Under the pieces are notes generated by a model that was not told the origin of the DNA, made no database searches, and saw only the letters and a list, made by a program, of their open reading frames with translations. From SXOA01 sp046593355 (GTDB lineage Bacteria; Planctomycetota; Planctomycetia; Pirellulales; Pirellulaceae), in the NCBI GenBank assembly GCA_046593355.1, contig JBKJNY010000141.1, positions 8,916-72,915 on the forward strand: a stretch of 64,000 bases of DNA, given 5' to 3'. Numbering within the stretch: the first letter of the stretch is position 1; every line of letters begins with the position of its first letter. The position numbers and the translations under genes were made by a program. Positions 8,128-16,040 of this stretch are shown piece after piece.

Positions 8128-9768
8128 ATGTATTTCTCCCCGCTCCTTGCTGCCCCTGGCGATCAACCGTTCCCCAGTTGGCTCATCTATGTCGCCATCG
8201 CGGGCATACTTATCGCGCTGGCCGGCGTGACGATGCTGATGATCCTGATCCGCTTCTATAAGCGGTGCCCCAGCAACCGCGTGCTGGTCATTTTTGGCCG
8301 CACGGGGAAGGGACAGTCCAGCCGCACCATTCACGGCGGGGCGGCTTTCGTGATCCCGCTGATTCAGGACTACGCCTATCTCAGCCTGGAGCCGATCCAG
8401 ATCGAAGTGCCGCTGCGGGGAGCTCTCTCTTCCGAAAATATCCGCGTCAACGTGCCCAGCGTCTTCACCGTCGCCATCGACACCAAGCCCGAGGTGATGC
8501 AAAACGCCGCGATTCGTTTGCTGGGCCTAACGACGGCAGAGGTTCGCAAGCAGGCCGAGGAAATGATCTTTGGCCAGCTCAGGCAGGTGATCGCGTCGAT
8601 GGGAATCGAGGAGATCAACCGGGACCGCGATACGTTCCTCAAGCACGTGCAGCATTCGCTCGAACCGGAGCTCGCCAAGATCGGCTTGACGCTGATCAAC
8701 GTCAACATCACGGACATCACCGACGAATCCGGCTATATCGATGCCATCGGCCAGAAGGCGGCTTCCCTGGCGATTCAGCAGGCCCGCGGCGACGTCGCGG
8801 ACAACGAGAAAATGGGCGAGACCCGGGTCGCCGGCGCGGAGCGCGACAAGTCGATTCAAGTGGCCAGCGCCCGCAAGGAACAGTCCATTGGCACCCGCGA
8901 GGCCGAGCGGGAACAAGCGGTCCGCATCGCCACGCTCGAGAAAGAGCAGATGGTCGGCGAGAAGTCCGCCCAGTTCGAGCGCGAGGCCCAGGTGAAGGAC
9001 TCCGAGCGGCAAATGCGTATCCAGGTGGCCGAAGCCGACGCCTCCGCCATCGACGGCGAGAACACGGCCGCGGCCCGCGTGGCAACTTCCGCGGCGGAGT
9101 TGGCCATCAAGAAAGCCGAAGCCTACGAGCGGGGCGAAGGCCGCCGCAAGCAGGCCGAGGCCGCCGTTTTGGAAATTCAGAACCGGGCAATGGCCAAGGC
9201 CGCGATCGCGGAAGCCGAACGCGTGGAAGCCGAGCAGCGTGCCAAGCTGGAAGCCCCCGCCAAGGCCCAGAAGGCCCGCATGATCGTCGACGCCGAAGCC
9301 GCTGCCGACAAACGGCGGATCGAAGCCAGAGCCGAAGCGGACGCCATCTATCTCAAGTTGGAAGCGGAAGCTCGCGGTCAGTACGAAATCCTGGCGAAGA
9401 AGGGTGAGGGCCTCAAGCAGATTGTGGAATCCTGCGGCGGCGCGAACCAGGCGTTCCAGATGCTCATGCTGGAGCACCTCGACAATCTGGCCGATGCCTC
9501 GGCCAAGGCCATCTCGAACATCAAGTTTGACAAGATTGTGGTCTGGGAAGGCGGCGGTCAGAACGGCCGCAGCAGCACGGCCGACTTCCTGAGCGGCATG
9601 GCCAAGTGCATGCCCCCCATGTTGCAGGTGATGAAAGACATCGGCGGAATCGATCTCCCCACCTCGCTGGTCCGGCTGGCGGGGGCTGAATCGAGCTCGG
9701 TCGCTGCCGCCACACCCAAACCGCCCGCCAACGGTGACCTGCCGGTCAAGTCGGCGGGGAAGGGGTAA
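8128..9768 (+). CDS. Flotillin-like SPFH-domain membrane protein
   Basis: 546 residues. Transmembrane segment about 14-40 (LIYVAIAGILIALAGVTMLM), then an SPFH/band-7 domain to about 210 (RCPSNRVLVIFGRTGKG, PLIQDYAYLSLEPIQIEV, GLTLINVNITDITDESGYI). A long coiled coil follows at about 215-430, rich in Ala, Glu, Lys and Arg (EAER, AEAER repeats). The tail contains AFQMLMLEHLD and KIVVWEGG, typical of flotillins. Such proteins scaffold membrane microdomains. ATG chosen with CTGGAG 8 bases upstream. No NfeD partner gene is adjacent. Confidence 0.9.
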   Translation: MYFSPLLAAPGDQPFPSWLIYVAIAGILIALAGVTMLMILIRFYKRCPSNRVLVIFGRTGKGQSSRTIHGGAAFVIPLIQDYAYLSLEPIQIEVPLRGALSSENIRVNVPSVFTVAIDTKPEVMQNAAIRLLGLTTAEVRKQAEEMIFGQLRQVIASMGIEEINRDRDTFLKHVQHSLEPELAKIGLTLINVNITDITDESGYIDAIGQKAASLAIQQARGDVADNEKMGETRVAGAERDKSIQVASARKEQSIGTREAEREQAVRIATLEKEQMVGEKSAQFEREAQVKDSERQMRIQVAEADASAIDGENTAAARVATSAAELAIKKAEAYERGEGRRKQAEAAVLEIQNRAMAKAAIAEAERVEAEQRAKLEAPAKAQKARMIVDAEAAADKRRIEARAEADAIYLKLEAEARGQYEILAKKGEGLKQIVESCGGANQAFQMLMLEHLDNLADASAKAISNIKFDKIVVWEGGGQNGRSSTADFLSGMAKCMPPMLQVMKDIGGIDLPTSLVRLAGAESSSVAAATPKPPANGDLPVKSAGKG

Positions 9769-9800
9769 CTGGCCGAACGACCGCCAACCATCCCGTTTTG

Positions 9801-9880
9801 TGGGTGGCACGCCCACGGCTTTGCGTGGGCGTGATTTCCGGGGTCCACATGGCCACTCAAAGCAGTGGCCATGCCACCCA
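9801..9880. repeat. Dispersed two-hairpin palindrome, family B, copy 1
   Basis: Starts tgggtggcacgcccacggct and ends with the complement, agtggccatgccaccca. Inside are two hairpins (CGCCCACG/CGTGGGCG and ATGGCCACT/AGTGGCCAT). The first 32 bases of this copy are identical to those of the copy at 11108. It lies between the ends of the flotillin and holA genes. Confidence 0.88.
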
Positions 9881-9909
9881 GAATTGTAGCAGTTGTCCCG
9901 GTACAGTCG

Positions 9910-11025
9910 TTATCGTCGGGCCGCTGCTTTTGGAATCGGTGGCGCGGCTTCTTTGGACATCCGCAGAAAGAGCTGTTCGAGGACGAAGCGAGCGCGGTCG
10001 GCGTGGGAGTGGGAGCCTTTGAGCGCGAGGTCGATTTCCATCAGCCAGCGGTAGATGTTACCCGCCCGCACGCGGCCGAGCTGGATGAGCGCGTCCTCGG
10101 CTTTCTTGAGCGTACCGGTGGGCCAATCCCGCACGCCGACACGGGTGAGGGCTTCCTTGATGGCGATGCGTTCGCCGCGGCGCTCCGCCTGCTGAAAGGC
10201 CCGCGTCGCGGAGGCGTAGCGGCGGAGGGACCAGGAGATGGAGCCGAACAGGGCCAGGGGATGCTCGCCCGATTGCAGCAGCCGGTCGAGCTGCGCGAGG
10301 GCGTCGGCTGCGTTGCCGCTGGCTGCGGAATCGACCAGGTCCCAGGTGCTCTTCGTCTTCCAGCCGCCAATGACTTCCTGCACGAGCTCCGCGGTGGCCT
10401 TCTTGCCGGCGGGAACAAATAGCGCCAGCTTCGCCAGGTCCATATCGAGTACGCCGAAGTTCGGCCCGGAGAGCCCGACCAGGAGCTGCGCGGCGTCCCG
10501 CGGAATTTGCACCTTGTGTTCGCTGGCTCCCCATTTAGTCACCCAGGCCGCGACGGCGTTCTCGTCGATTTCCTTATTCTTGCCGCGCGAAAACATCGGC
10601 GGCTTGCATTCAATTTGCATCGCCGACTGGTCCACCGCTTTGTAGAGCCGCGTGTTGGCGGCCCAGTCGCTGACTTCCAGCACCAGCAAGCCGGAGTGCT
10701 TCTTCTTGGCGATATAGTCTTCGAGCCGATCACGCTGGGCGGTGACGAAGGCATCGGCCCCTTCCAGCAGCACCATTCGCGGCCCGCCGCCGCCGAAGAG
10801 GGACTGCGTGGAGAGCTCGTCCGCCACGTCCCGCCAATCCGGCATCCGCTCTTCGCAGTCATGCACCGTCGGCGGCTCTTCGCTCTTGTCGCCAAGAGCC
10901 TGTTTGCGAAGTTCGCCCAGGGCCAGGCGCTTCAGGAATTGCTCGTCGCCAAACAACACGCAAATCCCCGTTGGCACATGGCCCTGGGGGGCGGCGAGAT
11001 AGTCGAGGACGTGGATGGTGGGCAT
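9910..11025 (-). CDS. holA: DNA polymerase III subunit delta
   Basis: 371 residues. Early strand ICVLFGDEQFLKRLALGELR and the helix after it are the delta-subunit N-terminal domain. The middle has the AAA-like lid and the conserved DLVDSAASGNAADAL and LLQSGEHPLALFGSISWSLR stretches. The C-terminal collar domain follows (IYRWLMEIDLALKGSHSHAD, a conserved end motif). Delta opens the beta sliding clamp within the clamp loader. As is normal for this subunit there is no Walker A motif. The gene stands alone between two copies of palindrome family B. Confidence 0.92.
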   Translation of the reverse strand: MPTIHVLDYLAAPQGHVPTGICVLFGDEQFLKRLALGELRKQALGDKSEEPPTVHDCEERMPDWRDVADELSTQSLFGGGGPRMVLLEGADAFVTAQRDRLEDYIAKKKHSGLLVLEVSDWAANTRLYKAVDQSAMQIECKPPMFSRGKNKEIDENAVAAWVTKWGASEHKVQIPRDAAQLLVGLSGPNFGVLDMDLAKLALFVPAGKKATAELVQEVIGGWKTKSTWDLVDSAASGNAADALAQLDRLLQSGEHPLALFGSISWSLRRYASATRAFQQAERRGERIAIKEALTRVGVRDWPTGTLKKAEDALIQLGRVRAGNIYRWLMEIDLALKGSHSHADRARFVLEQLFLRMSKEAAPPIPKAAARR

Positions 11026-11107
11026 GAATGAGCATGGTACGCCTCTTGTGAAAGATCATCCAGGCAGGCAGGATAGAACCTCCGCCAATCCCCATCCTCA
11101 CTGCTGA

Positions 11108-11188
11108 TGGGTGGCACGCCCACGGCTTTGCGTGGGCGTGAGAACCGCCTCAGAGCCACGCCCACTCCGAGCAGTGGGCGTGCCACCC
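11108..11188. repeat. Dispersed two-hairpin palindrome, family B, copy 2
   Basis: Shares the first 32 bases exactly with the copy at 9801 (from gggtggcacgcccacggctt) and ends cagtgggcgtgccaccc. It lies directly upstream of the MFS gene start and in the region upstream of holA, so it may carry or affect promoters of both. Confidence 0.88.
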
Positions 11189-11202
11189 TTTGTTCTTCAT
11201 TT

Positions 11203-12588
11203 ATGGCAAGTTCCGACCCGGCTTCTCCAGACCCCGCTGATCCCCAGACCCGCGGATCGCTGCTGGTCATCTTTCTGACGGTCTTCATCGATCTGCTCGG
11301 CTTTGGGATGGTGCTGCCGCTACTCCCCATTTATGCCAGTGATTTCGGCCTGGCGGAGCATGGCTGGCAAATTGGGGCCTTGATGGCCTCGTTTTCCTTG
11401 ATGCAGTTCCTGTTCGCGCCGCTCTGGGGGCGGCTCTCGGATCGCATTGGCCGGCGGCCGGTTTTGATTGTGGGGCTCCTCGGCTCAGTCGTTTTCTACG
11501 CTCTGTTCGGAGTCGCCTCGATTCAGAAGAGCCTGCTGCTGCTGTTTGTCGCCCGCATCGGAGCAGGAATCGCGGGAGCAACCATTTCCACCGCGCAGGC
11601 GTACATCGCGGACACGACTACACCGCAGACTCGGGCTCGTGGCATGGCGCTCATCGGAGCGGCATTTGGACTGGGCTTCACCTTCGGACCGCTGCTCGCT
11701 GCTGCGGCGATACTCAGCTCGGGAACGAATGTCAGCAACAGTCCCTGGCCGGGTTTCGTCGCGTCGGGACTATCGGCCGTCGCCCTTCTGCTGGCCATCT
11801 TTCGGCTGCCGGAATCGCTAAAACCGGGGCATGCCAAGATGCAACTGGGAATCTTCAACCCCCAGGCGCTTTCCGACTCTCTTTCCACTCCCACCATTGG
11901 TGCACTGCTAGTCACTTCGTTCATCGGCGTTGTTTCCTTTGGCGGCTATGAAACGACCATTGCTTTGCTGCTGGCCGACAAACGGCACGGGTTTTCGTTC
12001 TCGCTGATTCAGGTCACGCTCTTCTTTGCCTTCATCGGAGTCGTGCTGAGCCTGGTACAAGGAGGAATCGTGCGGCGTCTGTCGGGGCGAATTCCCGAGA
12101 GTGGAATGGCGACGATTGGCGCACTACTCACCATCGTGGGCTTCGTCATGCTGTCGCAGGCCCGGCCGTCGCGGCAACTCACAGCGCTATTGATGACGCC
12201 GGTGTTTGGGGGCTGGTACGAGGTTGCGTGGCCAACAACATGGGACACCACCTTTCTGATGACAGCCTCTGCCATCGAAGTCACCGGCTTCGCCTTCATG
12301 ACCCCCTCGCTGCAGTCCCTCATTAGCCGGCGGAGCGACCCGGCGAAGCAGGGTGGCATTCTAGGAGTCAGCCAGGGAGTGAGTGCGCTCGCCCGAATTA
12401 TCGGCCCACTGGTAGCAGTGCCGCTGTTTACGAACGTCTCCCATACGAGCCCCTACTTTGCCTCGATGGGACTCATGGTCCTGGGGCTGGCCGCGCTGCT
12501 CATCGGCGCGCGGGGGGGAAGAGATTATGGAGAGCCTACTCGACACCAGCCTGAAGCGCAAGCGAAGGAAAGCGCGGACGGCGGATAG
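11203..12588 (+). CDS. MFS multidrug/tetracycline-type exporter
   Basis: 461 residues from ATG 11203; a longer frame starting at 11107 lies inside the palindrome and is rejected. About 12 hydrophobic segments. The first segment FIDLLGFGMVLPLLPIYA and motif A (GRLSDRIGRRP, near residue 75) place it with the TetA/DHA1 group of proton-driven exporters. The second half lacks an obvious motif A copy. The last 20 or so codons (RHQPEAQAKESADGG) are read from repeat family A at 12543-12622, so the native stop was probably replaced by repeat DNA. Substrate unknown. Confidence 0.87.
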   Translation: MASSDPASPDPADPQTRGSLLVIFLTVFIDLLGFGMVLPLLPIYASDFGLAEHGWQIGALMASFSLMQFLFAPLWGRLSDRIGRRPVLIVGLLGSVVFYALFGVASIQKSLLLLFVARIGAGIAGATISTAQAYIADTTTPQTRARGMALIGAAFGLGFTFGPLLAAAAILSSGTNVSNSPWPGFVASGLSAVALLLAIFRLPESLKPGHAKMQLGIFNPQALSDSLSTPTIGALLVTSFIGVVSFGGYETTIALLLADKRHGFSFSLIQVTLFFAFIGVVLSLVQGGIVRRLSGRIPESGMATIGALLTIVGFVMLSQARPSRQLTALLMTPVFGGWYEVAWPTTWDTTFLMTASAIEVTGFAFMTPSLQSLISRRSDPAKQGGILGVSQGVSALARIIGPLVAVPLFTNVSHTSPYFASMGLMVLGLAALLIGARGGRDYGEPTRHQPEAQAKESADGG

Positions 12589-12622
12589 GAAGCTTTCCTT
12601 CGCTTGCGCTTCAGGCTTGTGT
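12543..12622. repeat. Dispersed palindrome, family A, copy 2
   Basis: Arms 12543-12573 (starts acaccagcctgaagcgcaag) and 12592-12622 are near-perfect complements of about 31 bases. The element supplies the last codons and stop of the MFS gene on the plus strand and the last codons of the 12611-12832 gene on the minus strand. Confidence 0.9.
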
Positions 12623-12832
12623 GCGCCTACCCACGATTTCCTTTTTCTTCGCCTGCGGTGTTAAATACTCGCGGAAGCGAAACTCGAGCTCCCGCAGTTG
12701 GGCGGTCATCAAGGCGTCAAAACGGACGTAGGCGGTTGCGAAGCGCTCCAGCTCGTTGATGGGCTCTGGTCCACGAACGACCAGGATAATTTCTGTTACC
12801 GAACCGGATTTTGGCGTTTGGTGGCTCTTCAT
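12611..12832 (-). CDS. Small hypothetical protein
   Basis: 73 residues from ATG 12832, chosen because AAGGGGAAAC lies 5-8 bases upstream. An upstream ATG at 12895 has no such site. The sequence has a short strand (TEIILVVRG) and a helix rich in aromatic and acidic residues (ELERFATAYVRFDALMTAQL). No family recognised. Its end (VGRRTQA) is read from palindrome family A. Confidence 0.55.
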   Translation of the reverse strand: MKSHQTPKSGSVTEIILVVRGPEPINELERFATAYVRFDALMTAQLRELEFRFREYLTPQAKKKEIVGRRTQA

Positions 12833-13270
12833 GGCTGTTTCCCCTTTTTGAGGGTCCGCCCGGCAGGCCCCGGCGGATGGTTCGGTATGAAGCAATCGTT
12901 ATGCCAGCATCGCTTCCGCAGACGTCGATTCTATGCAAGCCATTGTCCCGTAACGCTTTATCGCCGATACGGTCCTCTAACGGTCAGTTTTTCCGCCTCT
13001 TTTTTGGCCAGCACCGTCCCGCTTTGACGACACCTTGCGTCTCAGAATAGAACGGTCCGCAGGTGGCAATTCGATGGGCCCTTGTGCCAACTTGAACGGA
13101 AACTTGAAAAAATTTCCCCAGCCGGCCCAATACTCTTCCCCCGCAGGCGAAAAACTCCCTATGTCCGGCGCATAGCGAACCTTGTGGTTTCGCCGTTGGA
13201 CGTTGGAATTTCAGCGGAGTCATTATCCGGAAGCGTTGTCCGGCAGAATCGCTCACCTCAGGAGGGCCGT
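12833..13270. other. 438-bp region without a supported gene
   Basis: Only short frames without recognisable products. A weak sigma-70-like pair is at 13024-13029 (TTGACG) and 13047-13052 (ATAGAA) with a 17-base spacer. It could serve the membrane coiled-coil gene at 13271, leaving a leader of about 210 bases. Nothing else stands out. Confidence 0.4.
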
Positions 13271-14077
13271 ATGGTTAAGAAAAGTTTAGTCGTGGGAGGG
13301 GTCATCGTGCTGTTGCTCGGCCTGTTCTTTGGTCGAGACGCCATCAGCTACAGCAGAACGTCGCTCGGCTGGATTCGCCAGTCGGTGAAGGACGCGGTTC
13401 CGGTCGAGTTTGAACTCACCCGGGCGCGCGACATGATCAAGGGGCTGACCCCCGAAATCCGCCACAACATGCATGTGATTGCGACGGAAGAAGTCGAGGT
13501 CCAGGGTCTGCGTGACAACCTGGCCGCCGGCGAAAAGCAAATCGCCAAAAACAAGGCCGACATCGAACGCCTGTCGACCGACCTCAAGAAGGGTGACAGC
13601 CACTTCGTCTACTGCGGCAAGAACTACACCTCCAAGCAGGTCGAAGCCGATCTGACGAACCGCTTTGAGCAGTTCAAGGTGAAGGACGCCACCGTGGCGA
13701 AGCTCCGCCAGATCCTGGCTGCCCGTGAAGCTGGCCTGGTCGCCGGCCGCGAGAAGCTCAAGGTGATGGAATTGGCCAAGACCCAGCTTGAACTTGATGT
13801 TGCAAACCACGACGCCCGTCTGGAAATGGTGAAGGTTGCCCAGTCGTCCAGCAATTTCAACTTCGACGACAGCCGCCTCAGCCGCACCAAGGAACTGGTC
13901 AAGGACATCGGCACCCGGATCGACGTGGCTGAGAAGCTCGTCAATGCCGAGACCGTCACCCCCGGCCAGATCAACTTGGAAGAGCCGACCGCGAACAACA
14001 TCGCTGAGCAGATCACCGAGTACTTCAAGCAGACTGGTGAAAAGGAAGCCGAGCAGAACGTGGTGAAGCTCGACTAA
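13271..14077 (+). CDS. Single-pass membrane protein with coiled coils, planctomycete-type
   Basis: 268 residues from ATG 13271, preceded by CAGGAGGGCC, the best ribosome site in this area. A longer frame upstream is rejected for this reason. N-terminal membrane segment about 6-24 (LVVGGVIVLLLGLFFGRD). The rest is mostly helical with long heptad stretches about 65-105 and 135-195. The stretch RARDMIKGLTPEIRHNMHVIATEEVEV is of a type seen repeatedly in planctomycete hypothetical proteins. Role unknown; topology suggests a periplasmic coiled coil anchored in the inner membrane. A strong terminator follows at 14187. Confidence 0.82.
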   Translation: MVKKSLVVGGVIVLLLGLFFGRDAISYSRTSLGWIRQSVKDAVPVEFELTRARDMIKGLTPEIRHNMHVIATEEVEVQGLRDNLAAGEKQIAKNKADIERLSTDLKKGDSHFVYCGKNYTSKQVEADLTNRFEQFKVKDATVAKLRQILAAREAGLVAGREKLKVMELAKTQLELDVANHDARLEMVKVAQSSSNFNFDDSRLSRTKELVKDIGTRIDVAEKLVNAETVTPGQINLEEPTANNIAEQITEYFKQTGEKEAEQNVVKLD

Positions 14078-14081
14078 CTAA

Positions 14082-14134
14082 AGTACTCCTCTCGCTCCGC
14101 GAGAGGGGTCATCACGCGGAGCGTGATGAGTACT
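14082..14134. repeat. Two-hairpin palindrome with AGTACT ends (REP-like)
   Basis: AGTACT at both ends encloses two hairpins, CTCGCTCCGCGAG and ATCACGCGGAGCGTGAT. The layout is the same as in the GTAG-led pairs at 24701 and 53477, but with GTAC in place of GTAG. It starts 5 bases after the stop codon at 14077. Confidence 0.75.
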
Positions 14135-14186
14135 ATCAGAACTCCACATTCGGCGTCTCTCGGCCATGAAGAGCGCCGAAATCCTT

Positions 14187-14222
14187 GCCGCAGGTCTTCT
14201 CCCCGGAGACCTGCGGCTTTTT
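14187..14222 (+). terminator. Rho-independent terminator
   Basis: Perfect 10-bp stem GCCGCAGGTC / GACCTGCGGC with an 11-base loop, followed directly by TTTTT at 14218-14222. Placed about 110 bases after the coiled-coil gene on the same strand. Confidence 0.85.
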
Positions 14223-14243
14223 GCTGCGCTAAGAACGGCGGGT

Positions 14244-14428
14244 TGAACCGCGGAGGACGGGGAGAGGCGCGGAGGAGAAGGGGATTTGAGATTTTGGATT
14301 TGAGATTTGAGACTTGGAATCGGGATGGGGAAACAACATTTAGCGTCGGCCTGGTTCTCAAATTCCAAATCTCAAATTCCGCTCCTTTGCTCCTCCTCTG
14401 CGTTTCTCCGCGTCCTCCGCGGTTTATA
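14244..14428. repeat. Long imperfect palindrome with ATTTGAGAT-type core
   Basis: Outer arms ttgaaccgcggaggacgggg and gcgtcctccgcggtttataa, inner arms of repeated atttgagattt / aaatctcaaat. About 185 bp. The aaatctcaaat unit recurs as a tandem inside the apbE gene near 60690. Confidence 0.75.
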
Positions 14429-14505
14429 ACTCGCCTGCCGCTATATTAGGGTCTCGCGAGCGAATAACTTAAGTTGCGGTCAAGTTGGCAGCTTAGATAT
14501 CGAGC

Positions 14506-15909
14506 ATGTTCCAGCCCTGGCGATTCAAACTGAAGGAAGCGGAAGTCGCCTTGGAACAAGGGCGTCTGGAGGATGCCGCGCGGCTGCTGCGGGAAGGAGA
14601 CTTGCCGACTTATCTGCCCGCCCAGCAAATGCTCGCACAGGTGTCCGCGAAGATCGGGGTGCGTGCCGCGCTCCGGGCGCGGGGCGGCGAATTCGAAACG
14701 GCCTGGCGAGACCTGGATGCGGCCCGCAACCTCTCCGGCGAGACCGCCGACTGGCTGGCCGCTCATAAATCTGTCATGGATTGCGCACTTGATGCCGTCA
14801 TCAATCATCTTCGGGGCAATGACTTTGACGGCGCTATCGCCCAGCTTGACAAGCTCGCCAAACGCAAGCCCGCCGGCGGTTCGCTGGCAGCCCTGCGGGA
14901 AGTCGCCCGCCGGCTGGATTCCGCCCGCAAGCTGAGCCTCCGCGGCAAGTTCGCCGATGCCGAAGCGCAGCTCCATGCCGCCGCCGCCTTGCAGCCGAGC
15001 CTGGCTTTCATCGGCGATCAAAAGCAACTTTGTCGCGAGCGGGGGGAGCGCTACCGGCTGCTGTCCGAGCAACTGCACCGTGCTTTAGCCGTCAGCGACT
15101 GGACGGCAGCAGTCGCGAGCGCGGATTCGATCCTGGAGATCGCGCCGGAAAACCCCGTCGCCCGCGACGCCCGCATGCGGGCCTGGAATGAAGTGGGCGC
15201 GAAGTTCGCCGATTCACGAGCCGCCGGTGGTCGTTCCGTTACCGAAACACAGCACTGGCCCGGGAGCAACCCCAAGAAGAACGCGGATGGCGGCGACGAA
15301 TTAGCCGAGCGCCCTCGCGGTCCACGGTTCATTCTCTGGATCGACGGAGTCGGCGGCTATCTGGTTTGCCTCAGCGACGAGGTCATCATCGGCCAGTCGT
15401 TCCCCGGCTCCAAGGCGGACGTGGCCATTCAAGCGGACATTTCCCGCCGGCACGTGAAGATTCGCCGCGAAGGGGAAGGCTACGTCCTCGACCCGCTGCA
15501 GGAGAAGGTCAAAGTTGACGGCAAGCCGGTATCCTCCCCGATGCTCCTCTCCGACGGCGACGAGCTGGAGCTGGGCGAAGGGGTCCGCCTCCGCTTCCGC
15601 AAGCCGCACGTCCTCTCCGCCTCCGCCCGCCTGGAGATGGTCAGCCGCCATCGCACCCAGCCGCACGTGGACGGCATCCTGCTGATGGCCGAATCCTGCG
15701 TCCTCGGCCCCAAATGGCAGAATCACGTCGTCTGTCGCGAATGGAAGGGGGACGTTGTGCTGTTCCGGCAGGAAGAAAAAATCTTCTGCCGCGCGATGGA
15801 ATCCATCGAAATCGACGGGAAACTACACGACGGCCGCGGCAGGCTGGCCGCCAACTCGCACGTGCAGGGGACGGACTTTTCTCTGACGCTCGAGCCCTGT
15901 TCGTCGTAA
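14506..15909 (+). CDS. FHA-domain protein with helical N-terminal half
   Basis: 467 residues. Residues 1-235 are Ala/Leu-rich helices resembling tetratricopeptide-type repeats (KLKEAEVALEQGRLEDAARL, then similar units). Residues about 275-365 are an FHA domain: VIIGQSFPGSKADVAIQ, then DISRRHVKI (Ser, Arg, His of the phosphothreonine site) and SDGDELELG. The last 100 residues are a further beta-rich domain. FHA domains bind phosphothreonine, so it may read the output of a Ser/Thr kinase such as the one at 18520. That pairing is inference. Confidence 0.82.
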   Translation: MFQPWRFKLKEAEVALEQGRLEDAARLLREGDLPTYLPAQQMLAQVSAKIGVRAALRARGGEFETAWRDLDAARNLSGETADWLAAHKSVMDCALDAVINHLRGNDFDGAIAQLDKLAKRKPAGGSLAALREVARRLDSARKLSLRGKFADAEAQLHAAAALQPSLAFIGDQKQLCRERGERYRLLSEQLHRALAVSDWTAAVASADSILEIAPENPVARDARMRAWNEVGAKFADSRAAGGRSVTETQHWPGSNPKKNADGGDELAERPRGPRFILWIDGVGGYLVCLSDEVIIGQSFPGSKADVAIQADISRRHVKIRREGEGYVLDPLQEKVKVDGKPVSSPMLLSDGDELELGEGVRLRFRKPHVLSASARLEMVSRHRTQPHVDGILLMAESCVLGPKWQNHVVCREWKGDVVLFRQEEKIFCRAMESIEIDGKLHDGRGRLAANSHVQGTDFSLTLEPCSS

Positions 15910-15948
15910 CCCGCTTCAGCGGGTAAAAGAACCGGCTCATGCCGGTTG
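15909..15948. repeat. Two adjacent small hairpins
   Basis: ACCCGCT-TCA-GCGGGT and AACCGGC-TCAT-GCCGGTT stand side by side immediately after the FHA gene stop. Possible transcription end or small REP-like unit; there is no T-run. Confidence 0.5.
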
Positions 15949-16040
15949 CCCAAAGTCCATGTGGCGACCCGCGCCTTGAGTTCGTCGTGCGCTACGAATT
16001 GGCCGTTGTCAGCAGCTAGCCATGTCACGAGGCTGTTTCG

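Noticed and set aside
8527..9816. 429-codon frame antisense to the flotillin gene
   Set aside because: Low-complexity product; the plus strand has an unmistakable SPFH protein.
11107..11202. N-terminal extension of the MFS protein
   Set aside because: These codons are palindrome family B DNA; the first membrane segment starts soon after the ATG at 11203.
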